Part shown: piece by piece, positions 44,193 through 51,289 of the stretch
Position numbering within the stretch: the first letter of the stretch is position 1
How the letters are laid out: each line of letters begins with the position of its first letter
The notes under the pieces: model-generated
The model's input: only the letters and a program-made list of their open reading frames with translations
What the model was told of the DNA's origin: nothing
Databases searched by the model: none
From: Sulfuricurvum sp. 17-40-25
GTDB lineage: Bacteria; Campylobacterota; Campylobacteria; Campylobacterales; Sulfurimonadaceae
Length of the DNA: 51,289 nt
Assembly: GCA_002282015.1 (NCBI GenBank)
Contig: NCIJ01000007.1
Coordinates: forward strand, 1 to 51,289
Reading direction: 5' to 3'
Translations under genes and position numbers: made by a program

Positions 44193-46139
44193 CTATGCTG
44201 TGACGTGTAAATATTTATGTAAAACATACTCGAGTTTCTCGCGTGTCAATGGCTTAGAGATATAATCATCAAGCCCTTTTGCCAGAATATATTCCCTATC
44301 ACCTTCCATGGCTAACGCTGTTAAGGCAATAATAGGCATTTTTCCAACACCACTCACCCCTTCTTGTGCTTTAATCTCTTGTGTGGCTAAAATACCATCT
44401 TTAACCGGCATATCGATATCCATAAAAACAATATCAAACTTTTGATTGCGGCATGCTTCAACACCTTCATCCCCATCCGATGCAGTTACTACATTAAGTC
44501 CATACTCTTTGAGCAGTAATTTGATCAATCGCTGATTGATCAAATTGTCTTCAACGACAAGCGCATTGATACCACGTTGCAAATGAGGGACTACAGCTTC
44601 AGCTTGTTTTTCCAAATTTAGAACATCAATTAAATGCTTTAACAAAGTTGTAGGTAAAATCGGCTTAGTAAGACCTACATCAATAACGTGCATTGTACGT
44701 GCAAGAAGCTGCTCGTTTTGGTCCAATACCAAAATTGTTTTACAGGTACGTTTCATCGCTGAAAGCTTCAATATCCAGTCACTTTTTTGTTGTGATGCAA
44801 TAAAATACACCATATCCGTTGCATCAAAGACAGTAGCATCGATAAGATGGGTTTTCGTTACACTGATTCCAAAACTTCGTAAATAATTGGTAAGATGATT
44901 CGCATCATCCAAACGTTTTTCATCCAGTAAGACAACTTTTGCACTGTGTGCATTGATCATTCGCATTGCTTGGTCAGATGATCCCTCTAGCGTGAAGGCA
45001 AAACTAAAAGCAGAACCTTTTCCCTCTTCACTCGTGATTTTTAACTCTCCGCCCATCAAATTGATTAATCCGTGTGACAGGCTCAAACCTACACCCAAGC
45101 GATTATCGGCGTGATCTCCTGATACAAATGGTCGTGTAATATAGCTAAGTTCACTTTTACTGATCCCCTTACCGGTATCCTTAACCGCAAATCCGATATT
45201 ACAGGTTCCTGACGTATTACGCTTTAAGAGTTTAACATCAATTGTGATACGTCCTTGCGGCGCAGTGAATTTCAAAGCATTATTGAATAAATTATTTAAA
45301 ACCTGTTTGATTTTACGACTGTCACCAATTAAATGTGTTGGAAGTTTTGGATCAATAAAAAAGTGGACATTAACCCCTTTTTGATTCCCTAAAGAGACAA
45401 AACTGCGAGCTATCTCTTCCATTTCTGTAATAATATTAAAATCAGATTTACTAATTGTCAGTCGCCCCGTTTGCATTTGAGCAAGATCCAGTAAGTTTTC
45501 AATATTAGACATCAAGTTACGTGCAGAACCCTGTACTGAGTGTATGTATTCAAGTTGAGTTTCTGTCGGAGTTGTTTTAGTCAAAAGATCAACAAAGCCC
45601 AATATCCCATTCATCGGGGTACGAAACTCATGCCCGATATTGGCCAAAAATTTTGTTTTCATATTCTCGACTTGCACTACTTCATCTTGTAATGCCACCA
45701 TATTACTGCGATCTTCCAATCGAAGTAAATAAAGTTCACTTGAACCTTGATTTAACAAGGTGGATGTTGCCATCATCGAATGACGATTACCCTTTGCATC
45801 CATTATGCCAAGTCCGTATCCATTAGGACAATGTGTACGAATATAATCCAACCAGCTCTTATCGTATTCGGTAAAGACTTCTTCATCTTCATCGTTAAAT
45901 AATTCGCGGATACTCTCATACTTTGTACGTAATTCTTCGATCGTTTTTACCTGTACTAATGCAAAAAAAGCTTTGTTCGCTCCAATCCATCCATTCTCTT
46001 TCGTAAAGAATAAAATGGCGCACGGATCCGTGTCCAATATCTTATAAAAAAGCTCTTTATCTATATTATACTCTGCAGCTGCCATCGTACCGGTGGACCT
46101 ACCACCTATGAGATTCATCATCCATTTTTTGAACTCCAA
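44193..46139 (-). CDS. Hybrid sensor histidine kinase / response regulator (copy 2)
   Basis: Up to 648 residues with the same order of domains as copy 1: a PAS-like region (about 25-155), HisKA with NIGHEFRTPMNGILGF, HATPase_c with DTGKGI and GVGLSLS, a degenerate receiver-like domain, and a C-terminal receiver with IVFMDIDMPVKDG and YISKPLT. The start is uncertain: 46139 is a TTG, while an ATG at 46121 has GGAG 12 bases upstream. It is transcribed before copy 1 as a tandem pair that arose by duplication and has diverged widely outside the motifs. Confidence 0.88.
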   Translation of the reverse strand: MEFKKWMMNLIGGRSTGTMAAAEYNIDKELFYKILDTDPCAILFFTKENGWIGANKAFFALVQVKTIEELRTKYESIRELFNDEDEEVFTEYDKSWLDYIRTHCPNGYGLGIMDAKGNRHSMMATSTLLNQGSSELYLLRLEDRSNMVALQDEVVQVENMKTKFLANIGHEFRTPMNGILGFVDLLTKTTPTETQLEYIHSVQGSARNLMSNIENLLDLAQMQTGRLTISKSDFNIITEMEEIARSFVSLGNQKGVNVHFFIDPKLPTHLIGDSRKIKQVLNNLFNNALKFTAPQGRITIDVKLLKRNTSGTCNIGFAVKDTGKGISKSELSYITRPFVSGDHADNRLGVGLSLSHGLINLMGGELKITSEEGKGSAFSFAFTLEGSSDQAMRMINAHSAKVVLLDEKRLDDANHLTNYLRSFGISVTKTHLIDATVFDATDMVYFIASQQKSDWILKLSAMKRTCKTILVLDQNEQLLARTMHVIDVGLTKPILPTTLLKHLIDVLNLEKQAEAVVPHLQRGINALVVEDNLINQRLIKLLLKEYGLNVVTASDGDEGVEACRNQKFDIVFMDIDMPVKDGILATQEIKAQEGVSGVGKMPIIALTALAMEGDREYILAKGLDDYISKPLTREKLEYVLHKYLHVTA

Positions 46140-46225
46140 ACAATACCCCTACACTCAAGATCACACTCATTAACATAAGCCATATATTGTAACACAAAAA
46201 TTCCATGTGACTGTTTATCCCATAA

Positions 46226-46234
46226 TGCTATAAT
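46226..46234 (+). promoter_or_regulatory. Extended -10 promoter of nth
   Basis: AATGCTATAATTTGC contains TATAAT (46229-46234) after TGC, 22 bases before the nth ATG. It is nearly identical to the fba promoter core. Confidence 0.65.
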
Positions 46235-46256
46235 TTGCAAAAATGAGTTTATCGGT

Positions 46257-46904
46257 ATGAAAAAAGCAACAAAAAAAGAGATTGAAGCTATAAAGTTTGA
46301 GTTAGTGTCCCGGTACGATGATGCTGTCACTGAACTCACCTATAGCAATGCTTATGAGCTGGTCATTGCAGTGGCCCTTTCCGCTCAATGTACGGATAAA
46401 CGCGTGAACCTCATCACCCCAGCATTATTTAGTGCTTATCCGACTCCCTATGATTTAGCCAAAGCAGACCTTCCAGACGTTAAAAACTTACTGCAAACTT
46501 GCTCTTTTTTCAACAATAAAGCAATCAATCTCATCGAAATGGCAAAACGCGTTGTCGATGTCTATAATGGAGAAGTCCCTCTGGATGAAAAAGAGCTCAT
46601 CACGCTAGCAGGGGTTGGGCAAAAAACAGCTCATGTTGTCTTGATTGAATACACAGGAGCGAATTTAATGGCGGTAGACACCCATGTTTTCCGTGTAAGT
46701 CATCGTCTGGGACTCAGCGATGATCTCACACCTGCCACAACTGAAGCTACCCTAGTTAAAAAGTTTAAAACAAACCTGCATCAGCTTCATCAGGGGATGG
46801 TCCTTTTTGGCCGTTATATCTGTACCGCTAGAAACCCTAAATGCGATGACGGATGTTTTTTACAGCAGTACTGTAAAACGAAGGAAAGTTTTAAACCCAG
46901 ATAG
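46257..46904 (+). CDS. nth: Endonuclease III (DNA glycosylase/AP lyase)
   Basis: 215 residues. It removes oxidised pyrimidines and nicks the abasic site. The helix-hairpin-helix with catalytic Lys is LAGVGQKTAHVVL, and the catalytic Asp is in AVDTHVFRVSHRLGL. The C-terminal cluster motif is C-x6-C-x3-C-x5-C (CTARNPKCDDGCFLQQYC), one residue longer in the middle spacing than the usual C-x6-C-x2-C-x5-C. It should still bind [4Fe-4S], but this is unusual. It sits 13 bases before the small lipoprotein gene, so the two may share a transcript. Confidence 0.94.
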   Translation: MKKATKKEIEAIKFELVSRYDDAVTELTYSNAYELVIAVALSAQCTDKRVNLITPALFSAYPTPYDLAKADLPDVKNLLQTCSFFNNKAINLIEMAKRVVDVYNGEVPLDEKELITLAGVGQKTAHVVLIEYTGANLMAVDTHVFRVSHRLGLSDDLTPATTEATLVKKFKTNLHQLHQGMVLFGRYICTARNPKCDDGCFLQQYCKTKESFKPR

Positions 46905-46917
46905 GATAAAATCACCC

Positions 46918-47133
46918 ATGATTAAAAGATTACTCCTCTTTTTTGTGATGCTAATGTTTACCGGTTGTGTGAATGAACGGGGCGTTAGTTTGCGCTACTA
47001 TAACGATTGTGAGGAATATTATGATGCCCAAGGGTATTATCATAAAAAATGCGATGAAAACATCGTGGACTACAGTGATGTCAAAAAAGCATTAACCTCA
47101 CCTGCTACCGCTGCAAATCCAAAAGTATGGTAA
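46918..47133 (+). CDS. Small lipoprotein of unknown function
   Basis: 71 residues from the ATG at 46918, with AGGA 11 bases upstream; a longer reading of this frame runs back into nth and is not credible. The N-terminus MIKRLLLFFVMLMFTGC is a lipoprotein signal with lipobox FTGC, so Cys17 would be lipidated. The mature part is rich in Tyr and Asp and has two more cysteines (YNDCEEYYDAQGYYHKKCDE) that could form a disulfide. I do not recognise the family. Confidence 0.75.
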   Translation: MIKRLLLFFVMLMFTGCVNERGVSLRYYNDCEEYYDAQGYYHKKCDENIVDYSDVKKALTSPATAANPKVW

Positions 47134-47147
47134 GTTGTAGAGGCTTA

Positions 47148-47864
47148 CTATTTACACGCAATAAAGGTTGCGAAATTTGCCCATCTAAATAAAACGTCGC
47201 AGCTTGAAAAACCGCTTTTTTTCGCCATTTCAATATTTTCGATCATCGTATACGGTATCAGTACATTTTCCAAAGCTTCGCGCTTTTGCATGATTTCGTA
47301 TTCACTGTACCCCTGCTCTTTTTTAAAACTGTAATAACAATCGATGAGTTGTTTATTCAAAGTAGCATTTTCACTCAGTACTTTTTCACTAAAGATAAAG
47401 ACACCACCCTCTTCTAAAGAGTCGTATATCTTACGCAAAAGAGTTTCTCGTACCATGGGGCGGATAAACTGCAGTGTGTAGTTGCAAATCACTACCTTAG
47501 TACGTCCAAAAGGATATTCGAGTATGTCTCCCTCGACTAACGCAATCTTGGACCCATACGCTTCTATTTTTTTATGGGCATGTTCTATCATGGCAGTTGA
47601 ATTATCAATACCGATCAACTCAATATTATCCATGGAAGTTACAGAACGCTCAATCTCTAGGAGTAACGAAGCCGTTGAACATCCCAAATCAATAACTCGT
47701 CCACCCTCATGCAGTGCATTGATTGAAAACTGTCGAGTCAGCTGTAACGATTCCTTGTAAAAAGGGACTGAACGACCCAGCATATCGTCAAATACAGCTG
47801 CAACATCAGCATCGAATTCAAATTGTTTAGAAATAGGTTTGGTGAATAAAGTATCGGTGTTCAT
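47148..47864 (-). CDS. cmoA: Carboxy-S-adenosyl-L-methionine synthase
   Basis: SAM-dependent enzyme that makes carboxy-SAM from SAM and prephenate for uridine-34 modification of tRNA. Features are VAAVFDDMLGRSVPFY near the start, the nucleotide motif RVIDLGCSTASLL, LIGIDNSTAMIEHA and ICNYTLQFI. I place the start at the second Met (47864, 238 residues) because a TACAAT -10 overlaps the first ATG at 47873. That start lies 7 bases after the -10 and has no ribosome site, so the mRNA may be leaderless. The partner cmoB is not in the window. Confidence 0.9.
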   Translation of the reverse strand: MNTDTLFTKPISKQFEFDADVAAVFDDMLGRSVPFYKESLQLTRQFSINALHEGGRVIDLGCSTASLLLEIERSVTSMDNIELIGIDNSTAMIEHAHKKIEAYGSKIALVEGDILEYPFGRTKVVICNYTLQFIRPMVRETLLRKIYDSLEEGGVFIFSEKVLSENATLNKQLIDCYYSFKKEQGYSEYEIMQKREALENVLIPYTMIENIEMAKKSGFSSCDVLFRWANFATFIACK

Positions 47865-47871
47865 AAGCAGC

Positions 47872-47877
47872 ATTGTA
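47872..47877 (-). promoter_or_regulatory. -10 box of cmoA
   Basis: CGCTACAATGCTGCTTATG on the minus strand: TACAAT with the ATG starting 7 bases after it, the usual distance to a transcription start. Confidence 0.45.
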
Positions 47878-47907
47878 GCGAAAAGAATTGTTTTAAGAAA
47901 AGGTGGC

Positions 47908-47939
47908 GCGACGAAACACCATTATGCACCTTTCCTAAA
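47908..47939 (-). terminator. Possible terminator downstream of pyk
   Basis: The minus strand carries AAAGGTG, a loop of about 20 bases, and CACCTTTT followed by CTTAAAACAATTCTTTTC. The stem is 7 bp. It lies after the pyk stop and before cmoA. Weak but placed correctly. Confidence 0.35.
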
Positions 47940-47973
47940 ACATACCCGATTACTAGCAAAACATGGTCCATAT

Positions 47974-49470
47974 TTAAAAAAGTGTAGGCGCTATTTCTAC
48001 CGCTTTTTTTGTTTTCACCGTTGCATTTTTACACTCTTCAAAAAAGGTGATTTCATGCTCTCTTAAAATGCGGATGGTATTGGTCGTTCCCTTTACTCCT
48101 ACAGGGTCTCCGGCTGTAAAAATATAGGTTTTTGTTTTATCGATTATTTTACGTGCTAGTCCACGTACCATAATGTCACCTAACATCTCTTCGAGCTTCC
48201 CTTTTTTGGTCAAATATGCAGGTACAACTCCCCACACAATGGTCAGCAAACGGGCCACACGTTCATCGTGCGTAGCAGCATAAATAGTCATTTTCGGGCG
48301 ATAACGTGCAAGTTTAATCGCAGATTGACCCGAGGTCGTCATCGCAATAATCCCAGCAGCATGCAAAGAATCACCCAACCGTACAGCCGATTCATGAACC
48401 GTATCCATAGGGTCATGATGTTTAAACTCTAAAAATTTATCAAACGGATAGATCTCTTCAATCGATTGAATCGTATTGACCATGGTCTCAACAACCAAAA
48501 CAGGGTTATGCCCAACAGCTGATTCTTCTGAGAGCATCACGGCATCCGTTCCATCCAGTACGGCATTAGCCACATCGCTTATCTCAGCGCGTGTTGCTGT
48601 CTCTTTTTGGGTCATTGATAACAGCATCTGAGTAGCGGTTATTACAGGCTTTGAAGACTCATTAGCTTTTCGAATCAACATTTTTTGAATGGTTGGAACG
48701 CGATGATAAGGAACTTCAATTCCCAAATCGCCTCGCGCTACCATAATCCCATCTGAAGCTTCTAATATTTCATCAATATTTTCAACCGCATCAAACTTCT
48801 CAATTTTTGCAAACAGTTGAACCTCCCCGTTAAGGGAATGGACGATTTTTCTAGCTTCAATCATATCCGCAGCATTTTGTACAAAAGAGATTGCCATAAA
48901 ATCAACGCCATTGGCAACACCCCATGCCATATCTAAACGGTCTTTTGGTGTGAGTACATCAATACCCAATCGTGTATTAGGAAAGTTAACCCCTTTTTTA
49001 GAACCTAACTTACCTTGATTCTCGATAGTAATCCGTACATATTTTTCTTCACAGGCAACAACACTGGTACGGATATTGCCATCGTATAAATAGATTGCAT
49101 CCCCGATATTGAGCATTTTTAAGATCTCGCTTTGGTTCAAACAGGTTCGAAAGTGGTTGTCACCTACCTTTTCCCCTTCAATCTCCTCATAATACAAATC
49201 AAGGATGTCGTTAGGGTGTAAATCAAACTCCTCTTTTAAAATACCAATACGAATTTTTGGACCGCTTATATCTTGCAATATCCCGACAATAAGGCCTGTT
49301 TCACGCATGGCTTGACGAATATTATTTAAAACTCCCAAATGATATTCATGTGTACCATGTGAAAAATTCAAACGAAAAACATTTACTCCCGCACGGATCA
49401 TTCCCGATAAAGTTTCGACACTTTCTGAAGCAGGTCCGACAGTTGCTAAAATTTTGGTTCGTTTTTGCAT
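47974..49470 (-). CDS. pyk: Pyruvate kinase
   Basis: 498 residues. It converts phosphoenolpyruvate and ADP to pyruvate and ATP. The N-terminus KRTKILATVGPASES, VFRLNFSHG, the metal-binding IMVARGDLGIEVP and the active-site helix PVITATQMLLSM are all intact, followed by the C-terminal regulatory domain. GGGG lies upstream of the ATG. In a reductive-TCA autotroph it gives flux between phosphoenolpyruvate and the pyruvate made by porCDAB. Transcribed alone. Confidence 0.97.
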   Translation of the reverse strand: MQKRTKILATVGPASESVETLSGMIRAGVNVFRLNFSHGTHEYHLGVLNNIRQAMRETGLIVGILQDISGPKIRIGILKEEFDLHPNDILDLYYEEIEGEKVGDNHFRTCLNQSEILKMLNIGDAIYLYDGNIRTSVVACEEKYVRITIENQGKLGSKKGVNFPNTRLGIDVLTPKDRLDMAWGVANGVDFMAISFVQNAADMIEARKIVHSLNGEVQLFAKIEKFDAVENIDEILEASDGIMVARGDLGIEVPYHRVPTIQKMLIRKANESSKPVITATQMLLSMTQKETATRAEISDVANAVLDGTDAVMLSEESAVGHNPVLVVETMVNTIQSIEEIYPFDKFLEFKHHDPMDTVHESAVRLGDSLHAAGIIAMTTSGQSAIKLARYRPKMTIYAATHDERVARLLTIVWGVVPAYLTKKGKLEEMLGDIMVRGLARKIIDKTKTYIFTAGDPVGVKGTTNTIRILREHEITFFEECKNATVKTKKAVEIAPTLF

Positions 49471-49566
49471 ATTCTTTCCCCATAATTAATAATTTTACTT
49501 TAGTGCATAGTAACATATTTAAATTACAATTTTAGTATTTTTGTCGATATTACACACGCCATCTCA

Positions 49567-50295
49567 GTGATTATAGAGGTGAATTTAACTACAATTAATA
49601 ACCTACTAATTAAATTGGAATCTAGTAAATCTATGCAAGAACGAGCCATTGAGACTGATATTGTTTTAATTGATATAATCGACTTCTCACGTCTTGAAAT
49701 GTCTAAACAGCTTGAACTCATCACGTTTCTTTCCCAAAGTTATAGAAAAATGATTCGAAAACTGTTGGAAAATTCAGATATACCTTTGGAAAAAATGCTT
49801 CAGGGCATTATTCCCACCGGTGATGGCTTTTATTGTATTTTACATCCAAAACTCAAAGGCTTCGGCCCCATTCTTGGACTATCATTTAACCATTTTTCCG
49901 ACTATATTGCAAAAGAATACCCCTATTTCAAAGGTATTAGAGTAGCCGTACATACTGGAAAAATACATCAATTTGAAGATATTTTAGGACAAGAAAACTT
50001 TGTAGGCGATGGACTAAATGAGTGCGCACGTTACGTTGAAATGAAAAATATGGTCGCCAATACCGTGTTTATTTCGGATACTGCTTTTAACTCATTAGAA
50101 ACCTTCCTAAGTGATCATGAAGATTTTTCAGATCTTTTAAAAAAATGTGAGTTTCGATGCAGCGCCTTGCACACTTTTCATGATAAACATGAAATCCTAC
50201 GCAATGGTTATTTAATTTGGATGCGTCAAGGAGGCATTATCTCCCCTCCAAAACAAGACTGGTTAACCCCAAAAAGGAAAAATCATGCGATTTAG
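49567..50295 (+). CDS. Class III nucleotidyl-cyclase-like protein
   Basis: 242 residues, soluble. The catalytic pattern of class III cyclases is visible: VLIDIIDFS (metal Asp36), PTGDGF (metal Asp86) and FVGDGLNECARYVE with the transition-state Asn151 and Arg155. The purine-selecting Lys and Asp are not where expected (IIPTGD lacks the Lys; Asn replaces the Asp), so substrate may not be ATP. No sensor domain is present. The start is uncertain: a GTG at 49567 is given, but an in-frame TTG near 49614 or the ATG at 49633 are possible. It overlaps the next gene by 11 bases, suggesting a functional pair. Confidence 0.65.
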   Translation: MIIEVNLTTINNLLIKLESSKSMQERAIETDIVLIDIIDFSRLEMSKQLELITFLSQSYRKMIRKLLENSDIPLEKMLQGIIPTGDGFYCILHPKLKGFGPILGLSFNHFSDYIAKEYPYFKGIRVAVHTGKIHQFEDILGQENFVGDGLNECARYVEMKNMVANTVFISDTAFNSLETFLSDHEDFSDLLKKCEFRCSALHTFHDKHEILRNGYLIWMRQGGIISPPKQDWLTPKRKNHAI

Positions 50296-50953
50296 TATTG
50301 ATGAATATGCAAAAACATTTAAAATGTCCAAAGAAATGATACAAAATAAGATTAGAACCAAACGTCTTAACTATATTATTGAATCGGGTGTGACCTACAT
50401 CATTGTTCCTAAAAGTTCACTTGATGAAGAAAAACGACAAGAGATACAGGAGTCTACAAAACAAACAGCTCCTGTAAATGCACCGACAACTGCATCTCCA
50501 AAAACAAGCGTTGGAATGGTCATTTCTCTCTATCAAAAAGAAAATCACCATCTAAAACAAAAGATCAAAGAACTAGAAGCAAAAATAGACCGCCTTACCA
50601 ACGATAAAGAAGAGATGCTCATAGCAGAGCGCACCCGTATTGAAGAAATTTACACGGCAAAAGATGAACAGCTTAAAAATATTCTAGAAGTACTCAGTAC
50701 TAAATTAATGCTTTCCAATAACAGCCAAGCCGTACATGACGTCGATGTTGCCCAATCCAGTCCTATCTCCATTGAGCCAAAAGGTGTTATAGAATTAAAA
50801 CGCTATTTAAAATTTATTGGCATTGGCAGTGAAGATCGTAAATTGGTTCGTCGTCGCTTTACAGAGCGCTTTGGCAGTGATGTACGTATTATCCAGCGAG
50901 AGGGCGAGTTTTACGTCGATTTATCGAAATACGACTATACCGATCTTCTTTAG
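50285..50953 (+). CDS. HTH and coiled-coil protein of unknown function
   Basis: 222 residues in three parts: an N-terminal MerR/excisionase-like helix-turn-helix (RFSIDEYAKTFKMSKEMIQNKIRTKRL), a linker rich in Thr/Pro/Ala, a coiled coil (about 80-140), and a C-terminal basic domain (ELKRYLKFIGIGSEDRKLVRRRFTERFG) ending in YVDLSKYDYTDLL. It resembles Campylobacterota-specific conserved proteins, but I cannot name a family with confidence. Possible DNA-binding or scaffold protein. AAGGAAAAATC precedes the ATG, which lies inside the end of the cyclase-like gene. Confidence 0.7.
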   Translation: MRFSIDEYAKTFKMSKEMIQNKIRTKRLNYIIESGVTYIIVPKSSLDEEKRQEIQESTKQTAPVNAPTTASPKTSVGMVISLYQKENHHLKQKIKELEAKIDRLTNDKEEMLIAERTRIEEIYTAKDEQLKNILEVLSTKLMLSNNSQAVHDVDVAQSSPISIEPKGVIELKRYLKFIGIGSEDRKLVRRRFTERFGSDVRIIQREGEFYVDLSKYDYTDLL

Positions 50954-51289
50954 CCTTTAACAAGGCACCTACCATCATCCCCCTTCCTCTTTTTATTATT
51001 AACTTTTAGTTTATTGGATTTTACACATTTATATACGATAAAATGTATAAAATATACATATGATATATGAATATGACATAACATAAATAAAAATTATCGA
51101 AATCAACTATTGCAGACAAATGAGTAAATAATACAAGATCACGGAGAACCACAACCAATGTTCGTTTGTTTGTATCAGAGGTAATGAGGATTACGGTTTT
51201 ATAGGGGACCAGTAATACTTCTATCATTTACTGTAGACAAAAGTTTAGTCCATTTTTTACTGTAATTTCAATTCATTCATTCATACAGA
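50954..51289. other. AT-rich intergenic region at the right end
   Basis: No credible gene. A short stem GCCTT/AAGGC (50953-50966), starting at the last base of the stop codon, could be a weak terminator. The middle is very AT-rich with several TATA-like boxes. Two similar elements, TATTGCAGACAAATG (51108-51122) and TTACTGTAGACAAAAG (51228-51243), form an imperfect direct repeat, and the end has a TCAT-rich tract. It may be the promoter region of a gene beyond the right edge. Confidence 0.4.

Noticed and set aside
49567-50953. Pycsar-type antiphage cyclase and effector pair
   Set aside because: The partner has no TIR or membrane effector domain, and the surroundings are core genes rather than a defence island. 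Kept only as a general cyclase pair.
51021-51227. 68-codon frame on the minus strand in the right-end gap
   Set aside because: Very AT-rich, no ribosome site, no family resemblance; typical chance frame in AT-rich intergenic DNA.

Overview
The window reads as a stretch of chromosome from a chemolithoautotrophic member of the Campylobacterota, most like Sulfuricurvum or Sulfurimonas. The basis is gene content and gene order, not a database search. It has a two-subunit ATP citrate lyase and a four-subunit pyruvate:ferredoxin oxidoreductase (both reductive TCA cycle), futalosine-route menaquinone synthesis (mqnE), and a fused ispDF followed by an HP1021-type orphan regulator. A class II aldolase gene sits beside a PEB4-type peptidyl-prolyl isomerase gene, as I recall for Helicobacter and Campylobacter. 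Base composition is moderately AT-rich. Genes are tightly packed, with many 1-4 base overlaps, and I see no insertion sequence, prophage, CRISPR array or tRNA.

Left part (1-12.5 kb). The extreme left carries a near-perfect sigma-70 promoter pointing out of the window plus a boxA-like sequence, which looks like the leader of an rRNA operon. Then come a pseudopilin, aclBA, a leftward mqnE-pabA-membrane protein operon, a diguanylate cyclase, and rightward glnD-glmS.

Middle part (12.5-28.5 kb). A TetR regulator, a SulP anion transporter and porCDAB are bracketed by two paralogous membrane diguanylate cyclases. Each has a periplasmic CxxCH haem-binding site and a cysteine-bearing GAF-like domain. 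After them come mrp and thiC (leftward), then ispDF, the atypical response regulator, a degenerate ATP-sulfurylase homologue and pgpA (rightward).

Respiratory island (28.5-36.2 kb, leftward). This encodes a membrane-bound molybdoenzyme in the unusual order FeS subunit, NrfD anchor, catalytic subunit. It is followed by four tightly coupled genes: a TorD-type chaperone, a multi-cluster iron-sulfur protein, a stand-alone domain resembling the substrate-binding half of shikimate dehydrogenase with its catalytic residues replaced, and a small unknown protein. This accessory set is the best candidate here for something undescribed.

Right part (36.2-51.3 kb). It holds hisD, a periplasmic thioredoxin-like protein, aroK, an M23 peptidase, fba, a periplasmic isomerase, two tandem hybrid histidine kinases, nth, a small lipoprotein, cmoA, pyk, a class III nucleotidyl-cyclase-like protein and an HTH/coiled-coil protein.

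Together the genes describe CO2 fixation through the reductive TCA cycle (aclBA, porCDAB), gluconeogenic and glycolytic links (fba, pyk), a menaquinone-linked molybdoenzyme chain, and unusually dense cyclic-dinucleotide and redox signalling. All functions are inferred from sequence patterns read by eye.
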